A stretch of 64,000 nucleotides of DNA, taken from contig OZ247427.1 in the NCBI GenBank assembly GCA_965232815.1, forward strand, positions 1,054,001 to 1,118,000, given 5' to 3'. The translations under genes and the position numbers were made by a program. Numbering within the stretch: position 1 is the stretch's first letter; each line of letters starts with the position of its first letter. This DNA is from Bin87 sp026710825 (GTDB lineage Bacteria; Chloroflexota; Dehalococcoidia; Lucifugimonadales; UBA3495). The notes beneath the pieces were generated by a model, which was not told the DNA's origin, did no database searches, and worked only from the letters and a program-made list of their open reading frames with translations. Shown one piece after another: positions 23,373-31,666 of the stretch.

Positions 23373-24041
23373 ATGCTGAAAAATTTCGAGGAAATAATCC
23401 GAGAATTGACCCAACCCATCAACGGCCAACTTCCGCGCCCTTGGATGACCAGAATGACCAATCCACTGGAAGCGGACGTGTTCATCGTTGGAGTCAATCA
23501 AGCCACGGAGTATCCGTCCGAATCCATACCGCATCAACGCCATATGACTGCCCTATTCAACCGGAATGGCGAGAGTTGCCGCGCACTTTATGATGAGGCG
23601 AGACGCGATCGTCCTCCGTCCCGGACACGGCAGAACATCGACGGACTGTCTGCGCGGCTGCACCTTCGGAATATCCAGAACATCCTGGAGACGGACGTCG
23701 TCTGTTATTCCACTCGTGTAAGTTCTGAACTAAGAAAGGAGGCTCATGCAGGTGGCACCCAGCGAGGAAGACAGATCTTTCGCTACTTGCTGTCCGAAAT
23801 CGCCCCCGGCGTGATTATCGTACACGGCAGCCGTGCCTCAAAAGACCTCTCGCGCGTCCTCAATATACCTCGTCTGCAAGTTCCTGGCGCTCCCGATCAG
23901 AACTGCGACGTTGAAACGGAAGGGCACCTGGTGATTCCCATCCCCAGTTTGGCACCGCCGCGGTTCTATAGTTGGTCAACATGGTGCGATGATTTACTGG
24001 ATAACGTAGCGGACCGCGTCAGCCACAAGTTGGGGGCATAG
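23373..24041 (+). CDS. Unknown protein with uracil-DNA-glycosylase-like pattern
   Basis: The 222-residue protein is not firmly recognised. Its layout recalls the UDG superfamily: an early strand-loop ADVFIVGVNQATEYP (like the GxNP water-activating motif), a central GVIIVHGSRASKDLSRVL (like the strand before the family IV/V 'lG..A' element) and a late IPIPSLAPPRFYSW where UDGs have HPS. No iron-sulfur cysteines in the family IV spacing are seen. GC content appears lower than neighbours. ATG 23373 (MLKNFEEIIREL) is the chosen start. Alternative: a nucleoside- or nucleotide-binding protein of unknown role. Confidence 0.6.
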   Translation: MLKNFEEIIRELTQPINGQLPRPWMTRMTNPLEADVFIVGVNQATEYPSESIPHQRHMTALFNRNGESCRALYDEARRDRPPSRTRQNIDGLSARLHLRNIQNILETDVVCYSTRVSSELRKEAHAGGTQRGRQIFRYLLSEIAPGVIIVHGSRASKDLSRVLNIPRLQVPGAPDQNCDVETEGHLVIPIPSLAPPRFYSWSTWCDDLLDNVADRVSHKLGA

Positions 24042-24062
24042 GCCAGGTTCCTCGCGGCGACG

Positions 24063-25076
24063 TCAACTCCCCAGCAGTTCCTTCAACTGCGCATCGATGA
24101 ACGCGGTGTCCGCCGGGTTGCGCCCCGGGCCGCCGCCCGTGTGTCCCCAGATGGTCGGGATGACGCGCAGTTCGGCGTTGGGCATCATGGACACCTCGAT
24201 GCGGTTGTCCTCGGGCGGAAAGTACTGGTCGGTCTCCGACGGCATCACGAACGCCTTGGCCTTGATGGAGGCCAGCGCCTTTTCGAAATCACCGCCGTAG
24301 AGCGGGTTGTCGCTGATGTCGCCGGCCTGCCACGTCGCCACCATCGCCAGGATGTTGTTGGCGTCATTTTGCAGGTATCGCCCTTCCCACGACGTGATCA
24401 GGTAGTCCTCCAGCGAGGAGTGGCCCAGGTCGAGGTACACCTTCTCCCGGTAGAACGCCTGCGACGGTGCCCATCCCGCGTACACCCGCGCCATCGCCCG
24501 CAGCCCCTTGTCCGGCTGGGAGTCGTACCAACCACCCTGGAATGCATCGTCGGCGCACAGGGCGGCCTTGACCCCTTCGAGAAAAACGAAATTGTGCCGC
24601 GCCGTCCGCGCTGATCCGCACCACGGCGCGATTCGCTCCACCATGTCGGGATGCAGCGCGCCCCAGTGGAACGTCTGCTGCGCGCCCATCGAGAACCCGC
24701 ACACCAGCGCGATCCGCTCGATGCCGAACTCCTCCGTCACCAACCTGTGCTGGAACCCGATGTTGTCGTAGTACGTGACCCTGGGGAACCGTGCCCTGCC
24801 GTACGGAGAGGGCGTGTTGCTCGGCGACGACGACAGCCCGTTGCCGAACAGGTTGGGGATGATGATGAAGTACCGCGTCGGGTCCAGCGCCATCCCCGGC
24901 CCGATCATCGGCTCGTTGGACGGGTGCTGCGACCCGAAGAACGTCGGGAACACGATCACATTGTCCTTGCGCGCGTTCAGCTCGCCGTAAGTCTGGTAGG
25001 CCAGCCTCGCCCCGCGCAGCCGCAGGCCGCACTGCAGGTCAACGTCGCCCAGTTCGAAAATCTTGTGGTCGGTCAT
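24063..25076 (-). CDS. Alpha/beta-fold acyltransferase/hydrolase, MetX-like
   Basis: The 337-residue protein is laid out like homoserine O-acetyltransferase: LAYQTYGELNARKDNVIVFPTFFG at the start, a nucleophile elbow GFSMGAQQ (S129), an acid in MPSETDQYFPPEDN and a histidine in IWGHTGGGPG. True MetX has GGSMGGMQ and a longer lid, so the acceptor is probably not homoserine; such homologues are widespread as uncharacterised hydrolases or acyltransferases. No methionine-pathway gene is adjacent. It is divergent from the VOC gene. Confidence 0.82.
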   Translation of the reverse strand: MTDHKIFELGDVDLQCGLRLRGARLAYQTYGELNARKDNVIVFPTFFGSQHPSNEPMIGPGMALDPTRYFIIIPNLFGNGLSSSPSNTPSPYGRARFPRVTYYDNIGFQHRLVTEEFGIERIALVCGFSMGAQQTFHWGALHPDMVERIAPWCGSARTARHNFVFLEGVKAALCADDAFQGGWYDSQPDKGLRAMARVYAGWAPSQAFYREKVYLDLGHSSLEDYLITSWEGRYLQNDANNILAMVATWQAGDISDNPLYGGDFEKALASIKAKAFVMPSETDQYFPPEDNRIEVSMMPNAELRVIPTIWGHTGGGPGRNPADTAFIDAQLKELLGS

Positions 25077-25154
25077 GTATCTGCCTCTTCGGGGTTGAAT
25101 ACGGTCGCCAAAACCAATAGTCTGCGAGCAAGTCTAACAGCGCGGAGGTTCATC

Positions 25155-25562
25155 ATGCTGAACAAGGTACATCACGTGACCTACGTTGTGGAAAGCGTAA
25201 GCGACATGGCCGCGTACCTCGAGACCAACTTCAACCTCACTCCCCTGCGAAGCGACGAATTCACCGAACGCGGCTTCAGGTCCATCCTCTACCAGATCGG
25301 CGACACCTTGGTGGACTTCTTCGAACCGCTGCGCGACGACACCCCCATGGCGGAACAACTGCGAGCCACCGGCCCCGGCGTGATGCACGTCGCCTGGGGC
25401 GTGGATGGCATCGACCAGCTTTTCCAGGACCTGCAGGCCAAGGGCAACGCCATGCGCGGCGACGGTCCTTCCACCAGCCCCTTCGGTTACCAGACCGCCA
25501 GCATCGAGACCAGCAGTTCCCACGGCATCTACTTCCAATTGGCCGAAGGAGAGCACAGCTAG
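25155..25562 (+). CDS. VOC-family (glyoxalase/methylmalonyl-CoA epimerase-like) protein
   Basis: A 135-residue vicinal-oxygen-chelate protein with two beta-alpha-beta-beta-beta modules. Likely metal ligands are the histidine in KVHHVTYVV, the histidine in GVMHVAWGVD and the glutamate in YFQLAEGE. The DTLVDFFEPLRDDTPMA segment resembles methylmalonyl-CoA epimerase, but no mutase gene is near. The ATG follows GCGGAGG. It is followed after 1 nt by an aldo/keto reductase, so the two are cotranscribed and probably act on one substrate. Confidence 0.85.
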   Translation: MLNKVHHVTYVVESVSDMAAYLETNFNLTPLRSDEFTERGFRSILYQIGDTLVDFFEPLRDDTPMAEQLRATGPGVMHVAWGVDGIDQLFQDLQAKGNAMRGDGPSTSPFGYQTASIETSSSHGIYFQLAEGEHS

Positions 25563-25563
25563 C

Positions 25564-26535
25564 ATGGAATACGCGCAACTGGGACGTACCGGCCTGACCG
25601 TGTCACGAGCCGGTTTCGGCGGCGGCGGCATCGGGCAGGTCTGGGGCCCGACCACCGAACAGGAAGCCATCGCGTCCGTACACCGTGCCCTCGATCTGGG
25701 CATCACGTTCTTCGACGTGGCCCCTGCATACGGCGATGGCAAGGCCGAGGAGGCGTTGGGCAAGGCGCTGAAGGGGCGCACCGAACCGATCGTGGTCGCC
25801 ACCAAGGTGCGGCTGCGGGCCGATGAAATGGACGACGTGTCTGGCGCAGTGCGTCGTTCAGTGGATATCAGCCTGCAACGCCTGCGTCGCGACTCGGTGG
25901 ACGTGCTCCACGTCCACAACCGGTTCACGGCGACTCGCGGCGAGGTTCCAAACTCGCTGTCCGGCAACGACGTGCTCGGCCCTGTGCTGGACGCCTACCG
26001 GGAGGTGCAGCAGGCCGGCAAGACCAGGTTCATCGGCCTGTCCGCCATGGACCACCACGTGCCCACCATGCGCCGGATTCTCGAGAGCGGCGAGTACGAC
26101 ACCCTGCTCGCCTATTACAACCTCCTCAACCGGACGGCGCAGGAACCGCCGCCCTCAGGAGCGAACTTGTTCGACAACGGCCAGATCATCCCGCTGGCCA
26201 GGAGCCATAACATGGGCATCATCGGCATCCGCTCCCACGCCGCCGGCGCGCTCACCGACGCCCTGGATCGCCCGCCCCGTCCCGGCGACGCCCTGATGGA
26301 GAAAGACCTGGCCAGCGCGGCAAAACTCGGCTTCCTCCTCGACGGACCCATATGCACGCTGTCCCAAGCGGCCATGGTCTTCTGCCTGATGAATCCCGAC
26401 ATCCACACGACGGTCCCCGGCGTGAAGAACACGGCAGAGGCCGAGGAAACCGCCGCCTGCGTCGACCTGCCACCCATCTCATCCGAGCATCTGGCGAGGC
26501 TGCAGGAGTTGTACGAAAACGATTTCAGAAGTTAG
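25564..26535 (+). CDS. Aldo/keto reductase
   Basis: A 323-residue NADPH-dependent AKR. The catalytic tetrad is D51, Y56, K81 and H118 (FFDVAPAYGDGKAEE, VVATKVR, VDVLHVHNR). The start MEYAQLGRTGLTVSRAGFGGGG is canonical, 1 nt after the VOC stop. C-terminal NADPH region is TTVPGVKNTAEAEET. It likely reduces an aldehyde or ketone in the same pathway as the VOC protein. Confidence 0.93.
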   Translation: MEYAQLGRTGLTVSRAGFGGGGIGQVWGPTTEQEAIASVHRALDLGITFFDVAPAYGDGKAEEALGKALKGRTEPIVVATKVRLRADEMDDVSGAVRRSVDISLQRLRRDSVDVLHVHNRFTATRGEVPNSLSGNDVLGPVLDAYREVQQAGKTRFIGLSAMDHHVPTMRRILESGEYDTLLAYYNLLNRTAQEPPPSGANLFDNGQIIPLARSHNMGIIGIRSHAAGALTDALDRPPRPGDALMEKDLASAAKLGFLLDGPICTLSQAAMVFCLMNPDIHTTVPGVKNTAEAEETAACVDLPPISSEHLARLQELYENDFRS

Positions 26536-26597
26536 TCTCAAATCAACATAGGGCGCGCCGTGCGCTGGTGGGGGCAAAGAGGCATTTAGCCTATAGG

Positions 26598-26843
26598 TCA
26601 CGCCGCTACCGTCATGCTGCCCCCGGAGTTCCGGACTACCGTAATCTCTGGCGGCAGAGGTTCACCGTTCTCCTTGCGAATTTGGAGCATGGTCCGGGCG
26701 ATCTCCCGCAATTCCTCCAGAGTTTGTGCCGGTGTATCGCCCCATGCTCTGCAGCCTTGCAATGCCGGTATTTCGGCCCGATACATCCAGCCATGGCTCT
26801 CCTCGGGCTCGTGAAGAATGTAGTCCAGTTGGTATATGCCCAT
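26598..26843 (-). CDS. HicB-like antitoxin-fold protein without HicA
   Basis: An 81-residue protein, partial RNase H-like HicB fold: YRAEIPALQGCRAWGDTPAQTLEELREIARTML is the typical UPF0150/HicB core, followed by a short PPEITVV tail instead of a DNA-binding domain. Start is ATG 26843 (MGIYQLDYIL), with AGGA upstream. In hicAB operons hicA lies next to hicB; no 50-60 residue dsRBD-like HicA frame is visible on either side. It is likely an orphan or remnant antitoxin in a lower-GC intergenic patch. Confidence 0.8.
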   Translation of the reverse strand: MGIYQLDYILHEPEESHGWMYRAEIPALQGCRAWGDTPAQTLEELREIARTMLQIRKENGEPLPPEITVVRNSGGSMTVAA

Positions 26844-26983
26844 CTCTTGTCCTGTAGTTCCAGCATTCTGGGCGTTCGAATCCTCTGCATTTTGCCTTGT
26901 CGGGTTGGTTCGGTCAAAGGGCCCTCTGGCTGGGAGCATGCCAAATTGACCAACTTGGCGGTTGTCTCACGTCGTGCCGTCGT

Positions 26984-27013
26984 TTGACTTGGGACTGTCC
27001 GCCGGCTTATTGT
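26984..27013 (+). promoter_or_regulatory. Candidate promoter of first tandem MFS gene
   Basis: TTGACT (26984-26989), 18-nt spacer, TATTGT (27008-27013), 85 nt before the MFS ATG. The same arrangement, including the preceding CGTCGTT and following GCCGGC, recurs before the second MFS copy at 28462-28490, showing that the duplication included the promoter. Confidence 0.5.
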
Positions 27014-27097
27014 GCCGGCCTTGGGCGTGTGGGCAAAAGCGGCTCACACACGTGGTTTTGGCCCTGCCCTCACACCCTTTAAAGGCGGCCAGCCTTG

Positions 27098-28360
27098 ATG
27101 CGAATCCGCAGCGTTCCGGTTCTGGAAGTCCTGCAGAACCGGAACTTTCAGTTCCTGTGGGCGGCCCGGTGGATCCACGAGATCTCCCGGCGCATGGAAC
27201 TGATCGTCCTGGGCTACCTGATCCTCGAACTGACCGGTTCCGCTTTCCAGGTGGGCCTTATCTCGGTGTTCCTCAACGGACCGCGGCCCCCTCTCTCCCT
27301 GGTGGCAGGGATGCTCGCCGACCGCCTGGACCGGTGGCGCATCCTCGTGGGCATGCACACCGTCTATCTGCTCATCGCCGCGTGCATCCTGGCGCTGCTG
27401 GCCCTGGGATCAATTCAACCCTGGCACGTGTTCCTGGCCGTGCTGCTCCAGGGAACCGCCAAGGTGCTGGACGATCCCACTCGCCGCGCCTCCCTGTTCG
27501 ATTTGGCCGGCCAGGACCGTATCGCCCATGCCATGTCGCTGGAAACCATTACCAACAACGGCGGCAAGATTCTGGGCCCCATGGTCGGTGGGATAATCGT
27601 CCAATTCTACGGATTCACGGGCGCGTTTATCGTTCTGGTCGTCCTCGACTTGATAGCGGCGTTCCTGATCTTCAAAATGCGGTTGCCGGACCGCTCCGCT
27701 ACCATCGTCCGGGACACTGCATTCCTGCAGGGCATCCGGTCGGGCATCGGCCACTCGTTCTCCGACAAGTTCGTGCTCGGCGTCCTCACCATATCGCTGG
27801 TGATGAACGCGATGGTGCTGCCCCTGCAATACTTCATACCCGTGATTGCGACCGATGTCCTCAAAGTCGGTCCCGCCCTGGGAGGATTGCTGGGGTCCGC
27901 CGACGGCATTGGGGCGTTCATTGGAGCCATCATCATCGGGGCGCGCCGGCGGTACACGTTCCACGGGCGGTACTTCGTGATCGGCGCGTTGATTGTGGGA
28001 GTGGGTGTTGTGGCGGTGGCCTGGTCCCCCTGGTTCGTGGTCTCCTTCATGCTGCTCCTGGGTGCCGGCGTGGGCCAATCCGGATTCAGCACCATGCAGA
28101 GCACCATCCTGATGCTGTCGTCGCCGGCCGAAATGCGGGGCCGAATCATGGGGTCGCAGGGGCTGGTCAACGGCCTGGGCCATCTGATTGGAGGCGTCGA
28201 AATCGGCGCGATCGCGCAGGCGTTCACCATTTCCCTCGCCATCGGCATCAACGCCGGCGTCGGCATCCTGTTCATGCTGCCGGTGATCCTGCTCACCCCG
28301 CTGGTCAAGCGCCCTATCGAGTTGTACCGCCGGCCTGAGGCCGCTAACTCAGCGCCCTGA
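27098..28360 (+). CDS. MFS transporter, tandem copy 1
   Basis: A 420-residue 12-helix MFS_3-type exporter. N-terminal NRNFQFLWAARWIHEISRRME, loop 2-3 LVAGMLADRLDRWRI and central SDKFVLGVLTISLVMN define the protein; motif PAEMRGRIMGSQGLVNG opens the last third. It is about 80% alike over its whole length to the gene at 28582 by eye, a recent tandem duplication. The real start is ATG 27098 rather than the TTG one codon earlier. Substrate unknown; both copies precede a flavin monooxygenase gene. Confidence 0.9.
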   Translation: MRIRSVPVLEVLQNRNFQFLWAARWIHEISRRMELIVLGYLILELTGSAFQVGLISVFLNGPRPPLSLVAGMLADRLDRWRILVGMHTVYLLIAACILALLALGSIQPWHVFLAVLLQGTAKVLDDPTRRASLFDLAGQDRIAHAMSLETITNNGGKILGPMVGGIIVQFYGFTGAFIVLVVLDLIAAFLIFKMRLPDRSATIVRDTAFLQGIRSGIGHSFSDKFVLGVLTISLVMNAMVLPLQYFIPVIATDVLKVGPALGGLLGSADGIGAFIGAIIIGARRRYTFHGRYFVIGALIVGVGVVAVAWSPWFVVSFMLLLGAGVGQSGFSTMQSTILMLSSPAEMRGRIMGSQGLVNGLGHLIGGVEIGAIAQAFTISLAIGINAGVGILFMLPVILLTPLVKRPIELYRRPEAANSAP

Positions 28361-28461
28361 CGGCAGCAAATTCGCGCGGGGGTGAGGATTCCAAGGTCCC
28401 GCCAATCGGTAGAAGGGTCGGTGGTGGAGAACGGTAAATTGCGCTGGCGGCCAGGCGTCGT

Positions 28462-28490
28462 TTGACTTGCCACCACTCCCGGCGTATCGT
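28462..28490 (+). promoter_or_regulatory. Candidate promoter of second tandem MFS gene
   Basis: TTGACT (28462-28467), 17-nt spacer, TATCGT (28485-28490) within CGTCGTTTGACTTG...CGTGCCGGC, homologous to 26984-27013 upstream of the first copy. Confidence 0.5.
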
Positions 28491-28581
28491 GCCGGCTCTA
28501 GGCGCGCCGGCTACCGCGCAAGGCCATCTGGAACCCCGCCTTCGCACGTTACCTCGCGCCCCATAAAGGCGGCCACTCCTG

Positions 28582-29847
28582 ATGCGTATGCGCAACGTTC
28601 CGGTCCTGGTGGTTTTGCAGGATCGGAATTTTCAGTTCCTTTGGGCGGCCCGGTGGGTTCATGAGATCTCCCGGCGCATGGAACTGCTGGTGCTGGGCTA
28701 CCTCATACTGGAACTCACCGGTTCGGCCTTCGCGGTCGGGTTGATCTCGGTGTTCCTCAACGGGCCCCGTCCGCCGCTGTCCCTGGTGGCGGGGATGCTG
28801 GCCGACCGCCTCGACCGCTGGCGCATCATGGTGGGCACGCACGTCATCTACCTGTTTATCGCCGCATTCCTGCTGGTGCTCCTGATCTACCAACTGGTGG
28901 AGCCCTGGCACGTTTTCCTTGCGATCCTGATGCAGGGCACCGCTAAAGTGCTCGATGATCCCACCCGTCGCGCGGCCCTGTTCGACATTGCCGGTCAGGA
29001 CCGTATCACCCAAGCGATGTCGCTGGAAATGATCACCAACAACGCTGGCAAGATCATCGGCCCGATCATCGGCGGCGTCATCGTGCAATTCTACGGGTTT
29101 ACCGGCGCCTTCATCCTCCTGGTGGTCCTCGATATCCTGGCGGCCTTCCTGATTTTCAAAATGCGCCTCCCTGACGGTTCCGCCCGTATGCCGCGGGACA
29201 CCGCTTTCCTGCAGGGCATCAAATCGGGGATCCGACACTCGTTCTCCGATAAATTCGTGCTCGGTGTCCTGACCATATCGCTATTGATGAACGGTATGGT
29301 GTTCCCCCTGCAGTACTTCGTTCCGGTGGTGGCAACCGACGTTTTGAAAGTGGGCCCCGCCCTTGGCGGCCTGCTGGCCGCCGCTGAGGGCATCGGCTCG
29401 TTCCTGGGAGTCATCGTCCTCGCCGGCCGCTCCAGGTTCACGTACCATGGACGCTATTTCATGTTCGGCGCACTGAGCGTCGCCATCGGCGTCGCCATTA
29501 TCGCCTGGTCGCCCTGGTTCGTAGTGTCGTTCCTGGTGTTCCTGTGCGCAGGCATGGGCCAGGCGGGATTCAGCGTGATGCAAAGCTCGATCCTGCTGCT
29601 GTGCTCCCCGCCGGATATGCGCGGCCGCATCATGGGGTCCCAGGGGCTGGTGAACGGCGTGGGCCACGTGGTTGGAGGCAGTGGTATCGGCGCAATCGCC
29701 CAGGCGTTCGGCATTTCTATCGCCATCGGCCTGAATGCCGGCGCTGGCATCCTGCTCATGCTGCCGGTGATCATATGGACTCCGCTGGTCTGGCGTCCGG
29801 TGCAGTTGTACCGCCGCCCGGAGGAGGCTGGCACCACCCCGGCGTGA
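28582..29847 (+). CDS. MFS transporter, tandem copy 2
   Basis: A 421-residue paralogue of the preceding gene, with the same opening (NRNFQFLWAARW becomes DRNFQFLWAARW), the same LNGPRPPLSLVAGMLADRL and GSQGLVNG segments, and substitutions mainly in membrane helices. Both retain all conserved loops, so both seem functional. The 221-bp intergenic spacer is itself similar to the region before copy 1, including the AAAGGCGGCCA sequence just before the start. Confidence 0.92.
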   Translation: MRMRNVPVLVVLQDRNFQFLWAARWVHEISRRMELLVLGYLILELTGSAFAVGLISVFLNGPRPPLSLVAGMLADRLDRWRIMVGTHVIYLFIAAFLLVLLIYQLVEPWHVFLAILMQGTAKVLDDPTRRAALFDIAGQDRITQAMSLEMITNNAGKIIGPIIGGVIVQFYGFTGAFILLVVLDILAAFLIFKMRLPDGSARMPRDTAFLQGIKSGIRHSFSDKFVLGVLTISLLMNGMVFPLQYFVPVVATDVLKVGPALGGLLAAAEGIGSFLGVIVLAGRSRFTYHGRYFMFGALSVAIGVAIIAWSPWFVVSFLVFLCAGMGQAGFSVMQSSILLLCSPPDMRGRIMGSQGLVNGVGHVVGGSGIGAIAQAFGISIAIGLNAGAGILLMLPVIIWTPLVWRPVQLYRRPEEAGTTPA

Positions 29848-29894
29848 GGCGTCCAAAGGTGATACCATGCGTCGCATAAGCGTGGTGCGATCAG

Positions 29895-31055
29895 TTGTCC
29901 ACCAAGGTCGAAATACGAGCGGAACCGGCCGCGCCGGCGGAATTGCTGGCCCGGGCGTCCGCGCTGGCGCCGGTCCTCAGGGAACACGCTGCCGAGGCTG
30001 AAGAACTGCGTCACTTGCCCGACGCGTCCTTCGATGCCCTGATCGCCACGGGGCTCTACCGCATCGCCGTACCCATCCGGTTCGGCGGCCTCGATGTCGA
30101 TTACGCGCTCGCGCTCGACGTGGCTGAGGAACTGGCCCGCGCCTGTCCCGCCACCGGTTGGTGCTACGGCCTGTGGGCCGCCCACGCGTGGCTCATTGGA
30201 TACTGGCCCCTGCTGGCGCAGGAGGAGGTGTTCGGCGGAGATCCGGACACTCTGGCCGCAAGCTCGCTCAACACCGGTAAATCCGCCTGCGTTCCGATTG
30301 ACGGTGGTTATCGCCTCTCCGGTCGTTGGGAGTTCTCCAGCGGATGCGACTTCTCCGATTGGGTGATGCTCGGCGTGCCCGGCATCGGCGAGCGCAACTG
30401 GGCGCTGGTGCCGAAAGCCGACTTCCAGATCGTGGATACCTGGTTCGTGTCCGGACTGCGCGGCAGCGGCAGCAAGGACATTGTGGTGGACGATGCCTTC
30501 GTGCCCTCCCATCGAGTGCTGGACGTCACCACCGCCGGCGATGGCGACTGGACCGGATGGGACCTGCACGAGCAGACGAGGTATCGCGCCCCGATCCCCG
30601 CGCTGCTCGGCTGGGACCTGGTCGCCCCCATGATTGGCATCGCACGCGGCATGATCGACGAGTTCATCGGCCGCCTGTCGGGAACCACTGGCGCCGGACG
30701 CACCGCCGAATCCGAGGCCGTCCACATCCGCCTGTCCCACGCTTGCGCCGAGGTCGATGCCGCCCGCGCCCTGATGCACCGCGACGTCCGCGAAATCCTG
30801 GACCGCGCCGCAGCCGGAGAGGGATATTCAACGCTGGACCGCGCCAGGTACCGCCGCGACCGGGCGTATGCCATTCAACTGTGCCTTCAGTCGGCCAACC
30901 GCATATTCGACATCAGCGGCGCCCACGCCCTCTTCGATTCGGTCCCGCTGCAACGCTACCACCGGGACGCCCACGCCGTCGCCCACCGGGACACACTGCT
31001 CATGGACTTCGGCGGCCAAGACTTCGGGCGGTTGGCTTTGGGCGGATCGACGTAG
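29895..31055 (+). CDS. Acyl-CoA-dehydrogenase-fold flavin monooxygenase (HsaA/HpaB-like, group D)
   Basis: The 386-residue protein has the acyl-CoA dehydrogenase fold used by two-component aromatic hydroxylases such as HsaA. Typical segments are LRHLPDASFDALIATGLYRIAVP, GYRLSGRWEFSSGCDFSDWVMLG, LRGSGSKDIVVDDAFVPSHR and, near the end, RYHRDAHAVAHRD, where dehydrogenases differ. It would need FMNH2 or FADH2 from a separate reductase, which is not adjacent. The start codon is TTG (29895) with no clear Shine-Dalgarno. It follows the tandem MFS pair by 47 nt and may be cotranscribed. Confidence 0.85.
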   Translation: MSTKVEIRAEPAAPAELLARASALAPVLREHAAEAEELRHLPDASFDALIATGLYRIAVPIRFGGLDVDYALALDVAEELARACPATGWCYGLWAAHAWLIGYWPLLAQEEVFGGDPDTLAASSLNTGKSACVPIDGGYRLSGRWEFSSGCDFSDWVMLGVPGIGERNWALVPKADFQIVDTWFVSGLRGSGSKDIVVDDAFVPSHRVLDVTTAGDGDWTGWDLHEQTRYRAPIPALLGWDLVAPMIGIARGMIDEFIGRLSGTTGAGRTAESEAVHIRLSHACAEVDAARALMHRDVREILDRAAAGEGYSTLDRARYRRDRAYAIQLCLQSANRIFDISGAHALFDSVPLQRYHRDAHAVAHRDTLLMDFGGQDFGRLALGGST

Positions 31056-31220
31056 ACCCCACGAGCGCCTCGACCACACCACAGCCCATGTCCAATGCGA
31101 GCAATCCGTCAGACTCGGAGCAGTGGACAAATGTCCATCTGCCCGACTAGCATAACAGGCGCGGAAGATCGGGCGAGCAAGAGCCTATTCAAGGACATTC
31201 CGCGCCACGCCTCCGGAGGC

Positions 31221-31583
31221 ATGTTTTTGGGAACCATCACTGTCACAATCCAGGTCGGAGACCATCAGGTCGACCGGTTCGAGGAACTCGACATCATCGT
31301 CGACACCGGTTCGACCTATACCGCACTACCACGCGCAATCCTTGAACGCCTCGGAGTCCCAGTCCAACGTTCACTGCCGTCAGAGACCGCAGACGGCAGG
31401 ATTGTTCCGGTCGACGTCGGCGAAACCACGGTCAGGCTTGAGGGACTACAATTCCACACGCCGGTAATATTCGCCGAACCAAACGAGCCCAGTCTACTCG
31501 GTGTCGTCACTCTCGAAGAGGCTGCCCTCGCCGTCGACCCGGTAGCCGACCGCCTCATACCCACGCACCTCCTGCGATACTGA
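31221..31583 (+). CDS. Retropepsin-like aspartic protease (clan AA)
   Basis: A 120-residue single-domain protease homologue. LDIIVDTGSTYTALP carries the DTGS/T catalytic motif, LPSETADGRIVPVDVGE is the following hairpin and EPSLLGVVTLEEAALAVDP the second psi loop with Leu-Leu-Gly. It would act as a homodimer. The start is uncertain: ATG 31221 fits clan-AA homologues but GGAGG lies only 1 nt before it; an in-frame ATG at 31131 would add 30 residues. Such proteins are small, common and uncharacterised in many bacteria. Confidence 0.8.
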   Translation: MFLGTITVTIQVGDHQVDRFEELDIIVDTGSTYTALPRAILERLGVPVQRSLPSETADGRIVPVDVGETTVRLEGLQFHTPVIFAEPNEPSLLGVVTLEEAALAVDPVADRLIPTHLLRY

Positions 31584-31666
31584 CCGCGCAAAATCGCGCC
31601 CCGAAAAGAAATCCGGCACGTCAAGCCGTCCTCACGAGGCCCACTCGAAACACTCTAGGAGCTGAC

